A DNA stretch of 64,000 nt from DATJPR01 sp963843525 (GTDB lineage: Bacteria; Bacteroidota; Ignavibacteria; UBA10030; UBA6906). Both the position numbers and the translations under genes were made by a program. The stretch lies in the NCBI GenBank assembly GCA_963843525.1, contig CAWJKM010000007.1, positions 992,001-1,056,000 on the forward strand. The letters are read 5' to 3'. The notes beneath the pieces are model-generated. The model was not told the origin of the DNA. It saw only the letters and a list, made by a program, of their open reading frames with translations, and ran no database searches. Shown piece after piece: positions 26,115-34,142 of this stretch (within the stretch, counting starts at the first letter, position 1; each line of letters starts with the position of its first letter).

Positions 26115-27662
26115 ATGCTCTCACGCGTTTACAGCGGCACCACCTACGGCGTCAACGCCTACCTCATTGAAGTGGAATCGAATATCGAGTCGAACGTCCC
26201 ATCATTTACGGTCGTCGGCCTTCCAGACAGCGCGATTCGGGAGAGCAGGGAACGGGTATGCGCAGCGATCCGGAACAGCGAATGGAAATTCCCCCCACGC
26301 AAAATCACCGTGAACCTTGCCCCGGCAGACCTCAGGAAGGAAGGGTGTGCATTTGACCTGCCGATTGCCGTGGGGATCCTCTCCTGTACCGAACAGCTGG
26401 TCTCCCCTGTCCTCGAGGAGTACATGTTGGTGGGGGAGCTGGCGCTGGATGGCACCTTGCGGCCCGTTCGTGGGGTCCTTCCCATGGCCTTGGAGGCGAG
26501 GAGGCGGAAGCTCAAGGGGATGATTGTCCCCCGGGAGAATGGTCGAGAGGCTGCGATGGTAAGAGAAGTCGATGTGTATCCCGTGGCTTCGCTCCGGGAA
26601 GCGGCATCCTTTCTTACGGTCGAGCATACCTCGAAACACCCGCTCGTCGTCGATATCTCGGAGCTCTTCGCAAAGCAGCAGAAGTACTTGCATGACTTTG
26701 CCGATGTGAAAGGGCAGGAGAACGTAAAGCGGGCTCTCGAAGTCGCGGCCGCGGGAGGGCACAACATCATCATGATTGGGCCGCCCGGCTCGGGGAAGAC
26801 GATGCTTGCGAAGCGGCTCCCGACGATTCTTCCCCCCTTATCGTTTGAAGAAGCCTTGGAAACCACGAAGATCCATTCAGTGGCGGGTACTCTGGCTTCG
26901 GACTCGGCGCTTATTGCCACGCGTCCCTATCGCTCGCCGCATCACACCATCTCCGACGCTGCGCTCGTCGGTGGGGGGTCGACACCGCGTCCCGGGGAGA
27001 TTTCCCTCGCGCATCACGGGGTGTTATTTCTCGACGAACTGCCGGAGTTCGCCCGGAACGTGTTGGAAGTGCTTCGTCAGCCTCTTGAAGACGGGCATGT
27101 CACCATCAGTCGTTCCAAGCTCTCGGTGGATTTCCCGGCAAATTTTATGCTGATCTGCGCCATGAATCCATGTCCCTGCGGCCATTTCACTGATCCTGTG
27201 AAGGAGTGCACATGCAACGAGTTTGCGATCCAGAAATATTTGGCCAAAGTCTCCGGGCCGCTGCTTGACCGGATTGACCTGCACATTGAAGTGCCCGCCG
27301 TGCGCTATCGTGAACTCGCAAGCAAAGAAATGGGGGAGCGATCGGAGACCATTCGAGAGCGTGTGGTTCGCGCGCGCGACATTCAACGCGGGCGTTTTGT
27401 CGGTCGAAAAGGGATATACGCAAATGCAGGCATGCAATCGCGCGAGATCCGGGAGTTCTGTCGGGTCGATGGTGCAGGAGAAGAACTTTTGAAGATGGCG
27501 ATCACCAAGCTGGGCCTCTCGGCGCGCGCGTACGATCGGATTCTCAAGGTGTCGCGAAGCATTGCAGATCTCGCAGGCGCGGAGCAGATCCGGCCGGAAC
27601 ATGTCAGCGAAGCCATCCAGTACCGCACGCTGGATAGGAGCCTCTATCCGATGTCGGCCTGA
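26115..27662 (+). CDS. yifB: YifB/ComM family AAA+ ATPase (Mg chelatase-like)
   Basis: 515 residues, complete. The N-terminal Lon-protease-like S5/S24 fold (about 1-165; VVGLPDSAIRESRERV) is followed by an AAA+ Mg-chelatase-type domain with Walker A GPPGSGKTML (about 222-231) and Walker B LFLDELPEF (about 304-312), the Cys-rich NPCPCGHF site (about 350-357) and a C-terminal domain (about 415-510). In Gram-negative bacteria ComM is a helicase that promotes branch migration during natural transformation. From codon 353 the gene is duplicated at 32768-33257, so its present 3' end may have been supplied by the integrated element. Confidence 0.93.
   Translation: MLSRVYSGTTYGVNAYLIEVESNIESNVPSFTVVGLPDSAIRESRERVCAAIRNSEWKFPPRKITVNLAPADLRKEGCAFDLPIAVGILSCTEQLVSPVLEEYMLVGELALDGTLRPVRGVLPMALEARRRKLKGMIVPRENGREAAMVREVDVYPVASLREAASFLTVEHTSKHPLVVDISELFAKQQKYLHDFADVKGQENVKRALEVAAAGGHNIIMIGPPGSGKTMLAKRLPTILPPLSFEEALETTKIHSVAGTLASDSALIATRPYRSPHHTISDAALVGGGSTPRPGEISLAHHGVLFLDELPEFARNVLEVLRQPLEDGHVTISRSKLSVDFPANFMLICAMNPCPCGHFTDPVKECTCNEFAIQKYLAKVSGPLLDRIDLHIEVPAVRYRELASKEMGERSETIRERVVRARDIQRGRFVGRKGIYANAGMQSREIREFCRVDGAGEELLKMAITKLGLSARAYDRILKVSRSIADLAGAEQIRPEHVSEAIQYRTLDRSLYPMSA
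27171..27660 (+). repeat. Left copy of the 490-bp yifB 3' direct repeat
   Basis: These bases align without gaps to 32768-33257 (constant offset 5597). Homology begins abruptly at tgtccctgcggcc, inside the codons for the conserved NPCPCG motif. The first 200 bases carry scattered differences, about 197 bases (27378-27574) are identical, and the final 85 bases differ at roughly one base in seven. The left copy is in frame with the complete yifB. Confidence 0.93.
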
Positions 27663-27669
27663 GCGATTC

Positions 27670-28887
27670 CCACTCCTCAAGGGAAGCTCCCAGGTATCGA
27701 TCACCACCCGTCTTGATGCTTTCCTCAGCTCGAAACTCATGCGGACAGTCGTCTGCCGGAGGAACGGGTTGCAGTTCGACGAGATTGTGAACGGACGGAA
27801 GATACTGCTGGCGAAACTCCCGGAGGGGATCATGGGCGAAGAAAATACCCATTTGCTGGGTTCGCTCGTCTGCTCCAAGCTGCATCAGGTGGTGATGGGC
27901 CGGCAAGCGGTCGGGGTGGAGAAGCGCCGGCCCTTCTTCTGCTACGTCGACGAGTTCCAGCGCTTCGCAACGCCGTCGATGACATCGATGCTTTCCGGTT
28001 CGAGGAAATACGGGTTCGGCCTCGTCTTAGCGCATCAGGATCTGGCTCAGATCTCGGACGCGGCGCTCGCGAACTCCGTGATCACCAATCCCGCGACGCG
28101 CATCTGTTTTGCGCTCGGCGATCGCGACGCCGAGAAGCTGGCCTCCGGCTTCTCCCACTTCAGCGCCGCTGATCATGTGAATCTGGGTGTGGGGGAAGCC
28201 GTCGTCCGGGTTGATCGGAGTGAATTCGACTTCAATCTCACGACGCATGAGCCGGCATCCGCAGCTCCGGATGTCGCTTCAGACCGACGAAAGAAGATCG
28301 CGTCGCTCACTCGGGAACGGTATGCGTTGACAATTCCTCAAGGCGACCCTGCCACTCCGGCAATCCAACGATCGGCTGTGGATGAAGTTCCGCCTGTCAG
28401 CCGGCGAGTTCCTGCAGAGCCTGCTCAGACACGAGTCGAGATCCAAGGAATTCCCACGGCTGTATCTCCGCAGGCGAGATCTTCGGATTCCGCTGACGAA
28501 AGGGCGAAACGAACAGCGCTCACGCAGCATCGGTATTTTCAGACGCTGATCAAGAAGATGGGGGAACAACGAGGGTATCGCGCGGTGATCGAAGAACCGA
28601 CACCCAACGGCAGGGGGAAAGTGGACGTCGGGTTTGAGCGCGAGGAGAAGAGAATCGCCGTGGAAATCTCGGTGACGACGGAGGCAGAGCAAGAGATGTC
28701 CAACATCGAGAAGTGCCTCGAAGCCAGATACGAGACGGTCGTCGCCTGCTCCCCTGAAGCAAAGAACCTGGCATCGCTGAAGAAACTGATAACACTAGGA
28801 CTGCCAACGGAAAAGGAGGAAAGAGTCCGCCTTTTTGAGCCCGACGAGCTCTTCCTGTTTTTGGATCAGGATTCTGCGTCTGTATGA
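27670..28887 (+). pseudogene. VirD4/TraD-type coupling ATPase, 5'-truncated, with C-terminal nuclease-like domain
   Basis: Homology starts almost directly after the yifB stop, with no start codon and no Walker A, so the N-terminal half is gone. Remaining is the distal motor region: ILLAKLPEGIMGEENTHLLG, the Walker B-like FFCYVDEFQRF, and the glutamine motif LVLAHQDLAQI, all typical of type IV coupling proteins that pump DNA in conjugation. After a Pro-rich linker (about 200-285) comes a domain with KVDVGF...IAVEISVTTEAE, which fits a PD-(D/E)XK nuclease-like core seen at the end of some mobile-element coupling proteins. The reading frame is intact to its stop. Confidence 0.75.
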
Positions 28888-28902
28888 GCCAAGGAGGAGC
28901 GT

Positions 28903-29025
28903 GTGAAGCGGTACCGGGTGAAGGTGCAGTACCAGGCGATCTCGGATGCTGAGAAATCGAAGCGGCGTGAGGCGGTGGGCCAGGTGATCGCCCAGGCGAT
29001 GCGGCGGATGAGAGCGAAATTATGA
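28903..29025 (+). CDS. 40-residue basic protein downstream of the coupling ATPase
   Basis: GTG 28903 follows AAGGAGG (28891-28897) with 5-base spacing and opens MKRYRVKVQYQAISDAEKSK, 40 residues ending RMRAKL. The strong ribosome-binding site and position 15 bases after the coupling-ATPase stop support translation. No function known; basic and probably helical. Confidence 0.55.
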   Translation: MKRYRVKVQYQAISDAEKSKRREAVGQVIAQAMRRMRAKL

Positions 29026-29090
29026 TATCGATCCTTCGAAATCCTTTGCAGTGAGCATTGTTTTGAGGCATGATTGAATGAGAGAAGAAA

Positions 29091-29612
29091 ATGGCTATTA
29101 AGGAATCTCAACTTTACAATTCCATTTGGCAAGGATGCGATGAGCTTCGCGGCGGAATGGACGCGTCGCAGTATAAGGACTACGTTCTCGTGCTTCTTTT
29201 CGTGCGATACGTTTCCGACAAATACTCCGGCCAGAAGAGTACAGAGGTCGTCGTCCCCAATGGCTGTAGTTTTGTTGACCCCATTGCACTCATCAAGGGC
29301 AAGACCAATATCGGCGAAGGCATCAACAAAGTGCTTAGTACCCTTGCGGAGGCAAACGGCCTAAGGGGGGTTCTTGACAGTGTCGACTTCAACGACGAGG
29401 ACAAGTTGGGCAGAGGAAAGGACATGCAGGACCGTCTCTCCAAGCTTGTCGCTATGTTCGAAAATCCCGCTATGGTATGGGCATGTTTCTTGTATCCTGC
29501 GATTTGTCGCGAACTATCATTGACATTGATGAGTCGAAACTCTAAATTGGTGCCGCTGTTGGGCATTGACGAAACGATTGAGTTTTCTTACCTGTCTGGC
29601 AATTTCGATTGA
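29091..29612 (+). pseudogene. hsdM: Type I restriction-modification M subunit, N-terminal fragment
   Basis: Residues 1-134 match the HsdM N-terminal domain closely (SIWQGCDELRGGMDASQYKD, YVLVLLFVRYVSDKY, FNDEDKLGRGKDMQDRLSKL). After VAMFENP the match stops and about 40 unrelated residues lead to a stop, so the S-adenosylmethionine-binding and catalytic NPPF region of this usually 500-residue methylase is missing. No hsdS or hsdR gene is nearby. It cannot be a functional methyltransferase. Confidence 0.85.
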
Positions 29613-29894
29613 ATCGAAGAACGGGTTACTCAAAGCGCTAAGCCACCAACGCTCTGACTGCCCTTGCTCTTATCCACTTGCAACTCACATCTCCACTATC
29701 GTGGTTAGTTCCAGACTCCAAGCTGATCCGTATTTGAGGTGACAGCCATGCATGGCTATTTGAGCTTCGATGCAAGCATCCGTGGTAAGCAGCGATGCGG
29801 GGAAACATTTCGCTTCACTGATCACGCCTGTTGCAAGAGGTGGACTTCTATCCTCGTCGGAAACAGGTCGAGATACGACAATCCAAGGAGCTAG
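29613..29894. other. 282-base gap without recognisable gene
   Basis: Stops occur in all frames and I recognise nothing; probably deletion debris within the element. Confidence 0.5.
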
Positions 29895-30565
29895 AACATT
29901 CCAACCGTAAAGCAAACAATTGAAGAAAAGAAGAATTTCGATCCCACGAATCCACCTGGGGGAGATCTCACAGTAATAGTATTGAACTTCAGCGAGTTAA
30001 ATGATGGCGGTGGCGGTGTCTTCAAGTGGACTTCTCCCGATCGGACGACTGCCGATAATGGCACGATATTCGCCAGTAACCTTGGCGGTCTTTCCGCTGG
30101 CAAATGGAGACGCATTGGGGATGGCAGTGCTCTGAACGTTAGGTGGTTTGGGGCCAAAGGCGACGCACGTACTACAGATAGGGACTATATTCAGGCTACA
30201 TGGAGACAAGCTCTCCCTACGTCTACATCGAGTGGTTTTCGAACATTGTATATCCCTCGCGGGAATTATGTTATTGGATCTGCACTCATAGTCGATAACG
30301 CAAAAAGTGCCATCCCCATCGATATGGCTATTGTCGGCGATGGTGATGACACGGTTCTACTATCTTCGGCCACCGCAGCAGATGCTATCCTAAAGAAGGT
30401 AATTGGATCAGATACTCAGCACGCACAACCCCAGGGAGAGTTTATCTCACCCCAACTGCGGTCGCGCCTTGTGGGGTCATTATAAGAGATACTGCCTCCC
30501 TAACTATTTCAATTGGGACTACTTTTTCGTACAACGTGGGAGTCTTTTGGGAGGTCTACCAGTGA
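29895..30565 (+). pseudogene. Tail-spike/pectate-lyase-like protein, chimeric fragment
   Basis: The frame from 29895 lacks a usable start before TTG 29982 and contains GGGGVFKWTSPDRTTADNG, then the hallmark opening of a pectate-lyase-type beta helix (VRWFGAKGDARTTD followed by LYIPRGNYVIGSALIV). It stops at 30485. In another frame, from about 30436, a typical C-terminal segment continues (VYLTPTAVAPCGVIIRDTAS ... NVGVFWEVYQ) to a stop at 30563-30565. The piece is thus an N-terminal part joined out of frame to a C-terminal end, missing the middle of the helix. The family includes phage tail spikes and surface polysaccharide lyases. Confidence 0.6.
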
Positions 30566-30593
30566 TTAATACCTCAACTATTAGGAGAGGCTA

Positions 30594-31520
30594 GTGAATT
30601 TGCTCCTCAACAAGATTGAGCGGAGACTCCGTCGAATCCTGGCAGGTGCCTATCAAGCCGAAGCCAACTCATTTATGCTTGCAAAGCTGCACATCGACAG
30701 GATTAATGCCCTTGGCAAGCTAGATTCGCTCCAAGAAGCTGAGTTTCGCGTTTTCTCGCAGTGGGGAGAAGATGGCATTATCCAGTATCTTATCAGCAAA
30801 GTACCGATCCCCGATCGTCGGTTCATTGAGTTCGGTGTGGGATACTACCTTGAGTCGAACACACGATTCTTGTTGATGAACAACAACTGGCGCGGATTTG
30901 TAATTGAAGGGAATCCACGCTACGTGCAATATATTCAACATGACGAAGATATTTACCGTAGGCATTATCTAACGGCAATGTGTCAGTTCATCACGCGTGA
31001 AGGCATTAATGAGATCTTCAAAAATGCCGGGTATGTTGGGGACATTGGCCTGCTCAGCATCGACATTGACGGGAATGACTACTGGGTGTGGGAGGCGATA
31101 GATGTAGTTCAGCCTCGCATAGTCATCATTGAATACAACAGTGTATTTGGAGCTGAACGCGCTGTGACCGTTCCGTATGACCGGAAATTCGAACGTCGCA
31201 AAGCCCACTACTCTGATCTCTATTTTGGCGCATCGCTTCCCGCTCTTTGTTACCTTGCCGAGAAGAAGGGGTATGACTTTGTCGGGTCCACCAGCTCGGG
31301 CGTAAACGCATTCTTTGTTCGTAAGGATCTTTCTCAAGGCCTTTGCAAATTCACACCAGAAGAAGGATATGTTGAAAGCCTCCACCGGGAGTCACGCGAC
31401 CGTGAGGGTGGGCTCACGTATCTCGGAGGACCAGATCGCTTGAAGGAAATTCAGGATATGAAGGTGGTGGATGTTATCACAAACAAGGAGGTTTTCTTGA
31501 GAGAACTTGTTGACGACTGA
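30594..31520 (+). CDS. FkbM-like methyltransferase
   Basis: 308 residues, apparently intact. The core resembles FkbM-family S-adenosylmethionine methyltransferases: FSQWGEDGIIQYLI (about 55-68), RRFIEFGVGYYLESNTR (motif I, about 77-93), GFVIEGNPRYVQYI (about 101-114) and LLSIDIDGNDYWVWEAI (about 152-168). Such enzymes often modify sugars of surface polysaccharides or secondary metabolites. GTG 30594 follows AGGAGAGG at good spacing. Base composition is AT-richer than flanking housekeeping genes, consistent with transfer. It is the only clearly full-length gene of the cargo region apart from the regulator. Confidence 0.75.
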   Translation: MNLLLNKIERRLRRILAGAYQAEANSFMLAKLHIDRINALGKLDSLQEAEFRVFSQWGEDGIIQYLISKVPIPDRRFIEFGVGYYLESNTRFLLMNNNWRGFVIEGNPRYVQYIQHDEDIYRRHYLTAMCQFITREGINEIFKNAGYVGDIGLLSIDIDGNDYWVWEAIDVVQPRIVIIEYNSVFGAERAVTVPYDRKFERRKAHYSDLYFGASLPALCYLAEKKGYDFVGSTSSGVNAFFVRKDLSQGLCKFTPEEGYVESLHRESRDREGGLTYLGGPDRLKEIQDMKVVDVITNKEVFLRELVDD

Positions 31521-32352
31521 ATCTAGATACGGATGCGTCGATCCGGGCTGTGAAAGAGTTTCATGCAGCCGAAAACTCTTGTTATCTTCCAAGCATTCTT
31601 GCATCGAAGATGAGTGAATTGTCAGATCCTGAGCTCGTCCGAGCCTGGCCGCGCGAGCTCTAGCAACCGTACTCTCGAAGCAGCAAGGACGACACCCCTT
31701 GACCAGGATCCAGATGGCGTACCACCTTGAAGGGGCAACGAAGAAGCGATTCTGCTATCAAGAGCTTACCAAAGAGGGCTTGTGCGAGCTGAAGCATCAT
31801 AAAGCCGCTTGCCTTTTGTTGGGGCCCGCTTCTCGGTAGAGGTAGTCCCCACGTCGACACAAGTGGGGATACACCATTGTATGACTGTACCTACTCCGCT
31901 CGCGTCTTCCCCTTCGGCGATAGAAGCTATCTTGCCGTCAGCGCGCTTCTCATCTCGATGTATTTGCCGATGTTCGACCTGGTAAGTGTAGTAGGGGGAG
32001 GCGGCTGGCTGTAATTGGCTCCTGATTGAGGCATGAGTTCAAGATCCAATCCAGAAGCAAGGAACCTTCTAAGCTGTAATGCTTATCAATTCAGGAGGTT
32101 CCGTCTCGCTAGAATTACCTGGGGCCAGCAATTATTTCGAATGTCACTCCAGGATTACTCGAATCAGGGTCAGGCAAGAACTTTGTGAATACGATGACTG
32201 ATCAACCAACTGCACACCTGTAGATCACGACGAAGTGAACGACCGTTTTAAGAATGTCGCGGCTGGGAAGGTGCGAAAGCACCAACCCAGTTGTCTTATT
32301 TCTCAGTCTGACCCTCTCTCGGCTTGGCCTCTTCCTGCCATCCTACTTGGAG
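31521..32352. other. 832-base region without recognisable gene
   Basis: Only short ORFs occur, none with a family match that I can see. A small inverted repeat, ggaacct (32061-32067) and aggttcc (32096-32102), is present. Likely decayed cargo of the element. Confidence 0.5.
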
Positions 32353-32751
32353 TTATCGAGCCAATTTTGCTTGAAGGGCTTTCGATGGCCGGCCCAAGCC
32401 CCGTTCCCATCGGGAAAGTGTCGTCGGATCCAAACCCATTTGCTCTGCAAATTCTCTCTGACTAAGCCCACGCGTCCTTCGGTATTCCACAATTATCTCT
32501 CCAAGAGTCCTTGCGGTATCCAACGGCGGCACATACCCTAGGAACTCGATGATTTTCGGGATGAACCGCAATTGTGGACTTGTCCTGTTCAACTCCCAGT
32601 TGGTAATGGTGCACTCATCGACTCCCAGCTTCATAGCCACTTCCTTCTGATAGAGTCCGAGCTCAAGCCGCCGCTTCTTGATGTGATCGCCCCAGATCGC
32701 AAGCGTCTTTGGGGGATTGGTAGGTTTTGGTGCAGTTAGCGTCAATGGCAA
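32353..32751 (-). CDS. XRE-family helix-turn-helix regulator with two HTH units
   Basis: The protein starts at TTG 32751 (MPLTLTAPKPTNPPKTLAIWG), 132 residues. First HTH: KRRLELGLYQKEVAMKLGVD (about 25-44) followed by TITNWELNRTSPQ. Second: RTRGLSQREFAEQMGLDPTT (about 87-106) followed by LSRWERG. Duplicated XRE domains suggest binding to extended operators. The frame continues upstream antisense into the yifB repeat without another good start, and no Shine-Dalgarno is seen before the TTG, so expression is uncertain. It abuts the right end of the element. Confidence 0.7.
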   Translation of the reverse strand: MPLTLTAPKPTNPPKTLAIWGDHIKKRRLELGLYQKEVAMKLGVDECTITNWELNRTSPQLRFIPKIIEFLGYVPPLDTARTLGEIIVEYRRTRGLSQREFAEQMGLDPTTLSRWERGLGRPSKALQAKLAR

Positions 32752-32767
32752 AATCGCTACGCAGGGG

Positions 32768-33259
32768 TGTCCCTGCGGCCATTTCACTGATCCCGTGAAG
32801 GAGTGCACATGCAACGAGTTTGCGATCCAGAAATACCTGGCGAAAGTCTCCGGGCCGCTTCTTGACCGGATTGACTTGCACATTGAAGTGCCCGCCGTGC
32901 GCTATCGTGAACTTGCAAGCAGAGAAATGGGGGAGCGATCGGAGACCATTCGAGAGCGTGTGGTTCGCGCGCGGGACATTCAACGCGGGCGTTTTGTCGG
33001 TCGAAAAGGGATATACGCAAATGCAGGCATGCAATCGCGCGAGATCCGGGAGTTCTGTCGGGTCGATGGTGCAGGAGAAGAACTTTTGAAGATGGCGATC
33101 ACCAAGCTGGGCCTCTCGGCGCGCGCGTACGATCGGATTCTCAAGGTGTCGCGAAGCATTGCAGATCTCGCGGCGTGCGACCAGATACGGCCTGAACATG
33201 TGAGCGAGGCGATCCAGTACCGGACGCTCGATAGGAGCCTGTATCCGATCTCCGCCTGA
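32768..33259 (+). pseudogene. yifB: Right copy of yifB 3' end (truncated duplicate)
   Basis: Codes for the last 163 residues of YifB in an open frame from the CPCGHF motif to the stop at 33257-33259, but lacks the Lon-like domain and both Walker motifs. It aligns gaplessly with 27171-27660 and differs mainly near its two ends (for example DLAACDQIRPE against DLAGAEQIRPE, and SLYPISA against SLYPMSA). Probably the original chromosomal 3' end displaced when the element integrated. Confidence 0.9.
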
Positions 33260-33397
33260 CAAAAAGATGAATTCGGAATCGGCGAGTGGCAAGGGGGAAT
33301 TCGGACTTGCCATGTGGAAAGCTTGATTCGCACTGAGGACTCATCCAATTGAAACGGCCGATCACTTTGCTCTCACCGTAAAGAGACATGCGAATGC

Positions 33398-33426
33398 TTG
33401 AATAAGTTCAATTTGCACAATACATT
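33398..33426 (+). promoter_or_regulatory. Sigma70-type promoter of the HAD gene
   Basis: TTGAAT (33398-33403), 17-base spacer, TACATT (33421-33426); the predicted start is about 40 bases before the coding region. Confidence 0.55.
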
Positions 33427-33473
33427 ATAACGATGCGTTTCGTAACAGGAGAGCGTAATCGCACGGAGGGTAT

Positions 33474-34133
33474 ATTCAAACAGAACTGAATTGCAGGGCT
33501 GTCCTTTTCGATCTCGATGGAGTGCTCGTGGACTCCCGGAGGGCAGTGGAGTTTGCCTGGGAGCGTTGGGCTGCGGAACGAGGGGTGCAGAACGAATCGC
33601 TCCTTCGACTTGCCCACGGCAGGCGAACGAGTGAGTCGCTTCCTGAAATTGCCCCACACCTCGACGTCGCAACAGAGGTCGCAAACCTCGAACGTATTGA
33701 GTCGGAGGAAATCCGGGGCCTCGTCCCGGTCCCGGGGGCTTCCGCGCTCCTCGGTCAACTTCGAACCGCCCAATGGGCGATTGTTACGTCGGGAAGCGCA
33801 AAAGTCGCCCTGACGCGGATGCGCGTGTGCGGAATCCCGACTCCGCGGGTGTTTGTCACTGCAAACGATATCCGCAATGGCAAACCCGCCCCTGAGGGAT
33901 ACCTCGCCGCTGCCTCTCAACTGGGTGTTGATCCCGGCGATTGTGTCGTGGTCGAAGATACGAAAGTGGGAGTCGCGGCTGGAAAAGCAGGGGGCATGAG
34001 GGTCATCGCGGTCATGGGGACGGAACAACGAGAGGCGTTGGCCGAAGCAGACATGGTTGTCCCGGCATTGAGGGAGATCATGGTTCAGCAGAACAACAAT
34101 GGCATACTGATAATCTCGTCCCATCTTCACTGA
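33474..34133 (+). CDS. HAD-superfamily phosphatase (phosphoglycolate phosphatase/beta-phosphoglucomutase type)
   Basis: Motif I is VLFDLDGVLVDS, motif II IVTSGSAK, motif III NGKPAPEGYL with its lysine, and motif IV VVVEDTKVGVAAG, all intact; the cap domain lies between motifs I and II, so this is subfamily IA. The substrate is probably a sugar phosphate or phosphoglycolate. The first ATG/GTG/TTG in frame (GTG 33522) would remove the catalytic DxD. The frame opens at 33459, and GGAGGG at 33465-33470 precedes an ATT at 33474, so a non-AUG start is my best guess; CTG 33486 is an alternative. About 219 residues. Confidence 0.8.
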   Translation: MQTELNCRAVLFDLDGVLVDSRRAVEFAWERWAAERGVQNESLLRLAHGRRTSESLPEIAPHLDVATEVANLERIESEEIRGLVPVPGASALLGQLRTAQWAIVTSGSAKVALTRMRVCGIPTPRVFVTANDIRNGKPAPEGYLAAASQLGVDPGDCVVVEDTKVGVAAGKAGGMRVIAVMGTEQREALAEADMVVPALREIMVQQNNNGILIISSHLH

Positions 34134-34142
34134 CGTCTCCCC

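Larger units (their letters stand above)
27171..32767. mobile_element. Decayed integrative element inserted in yifB
   Basis: The 5597-bp segment is bounded by the duplicated 3' end of yifB. It contains a 5'-truncated conjugative coupling ATPase, a 40-codon gene, an hsdM fragment, a chimeric tail-spike-like pseudogene, an FkbM-like methyltransferase and an XRE regulator, with visibly lower GC from about 29.0 to 32.7 kb. Elements that carry a replacement 3' end of their target gene leave this signature. No integrase, relaxase or inverted ends were found, so the element is probably non-autonomous. Exact ends are inferred from where the repeat homology begins. Confidence 0.7.

Noticed and set aside
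31660..31860. 66-codon minus-strand frame in the element, considered as a transposase fragment
   Set aside because: No recognisable transposase motif and no terminal inverted repeats; left as unexplained sequence.
27171..32767. Insertion-sequence composite transposon flanked by direct repeats
   Set aside because: The flanking repeats are parts of a host gene, not IS elements, and no transposase is present.
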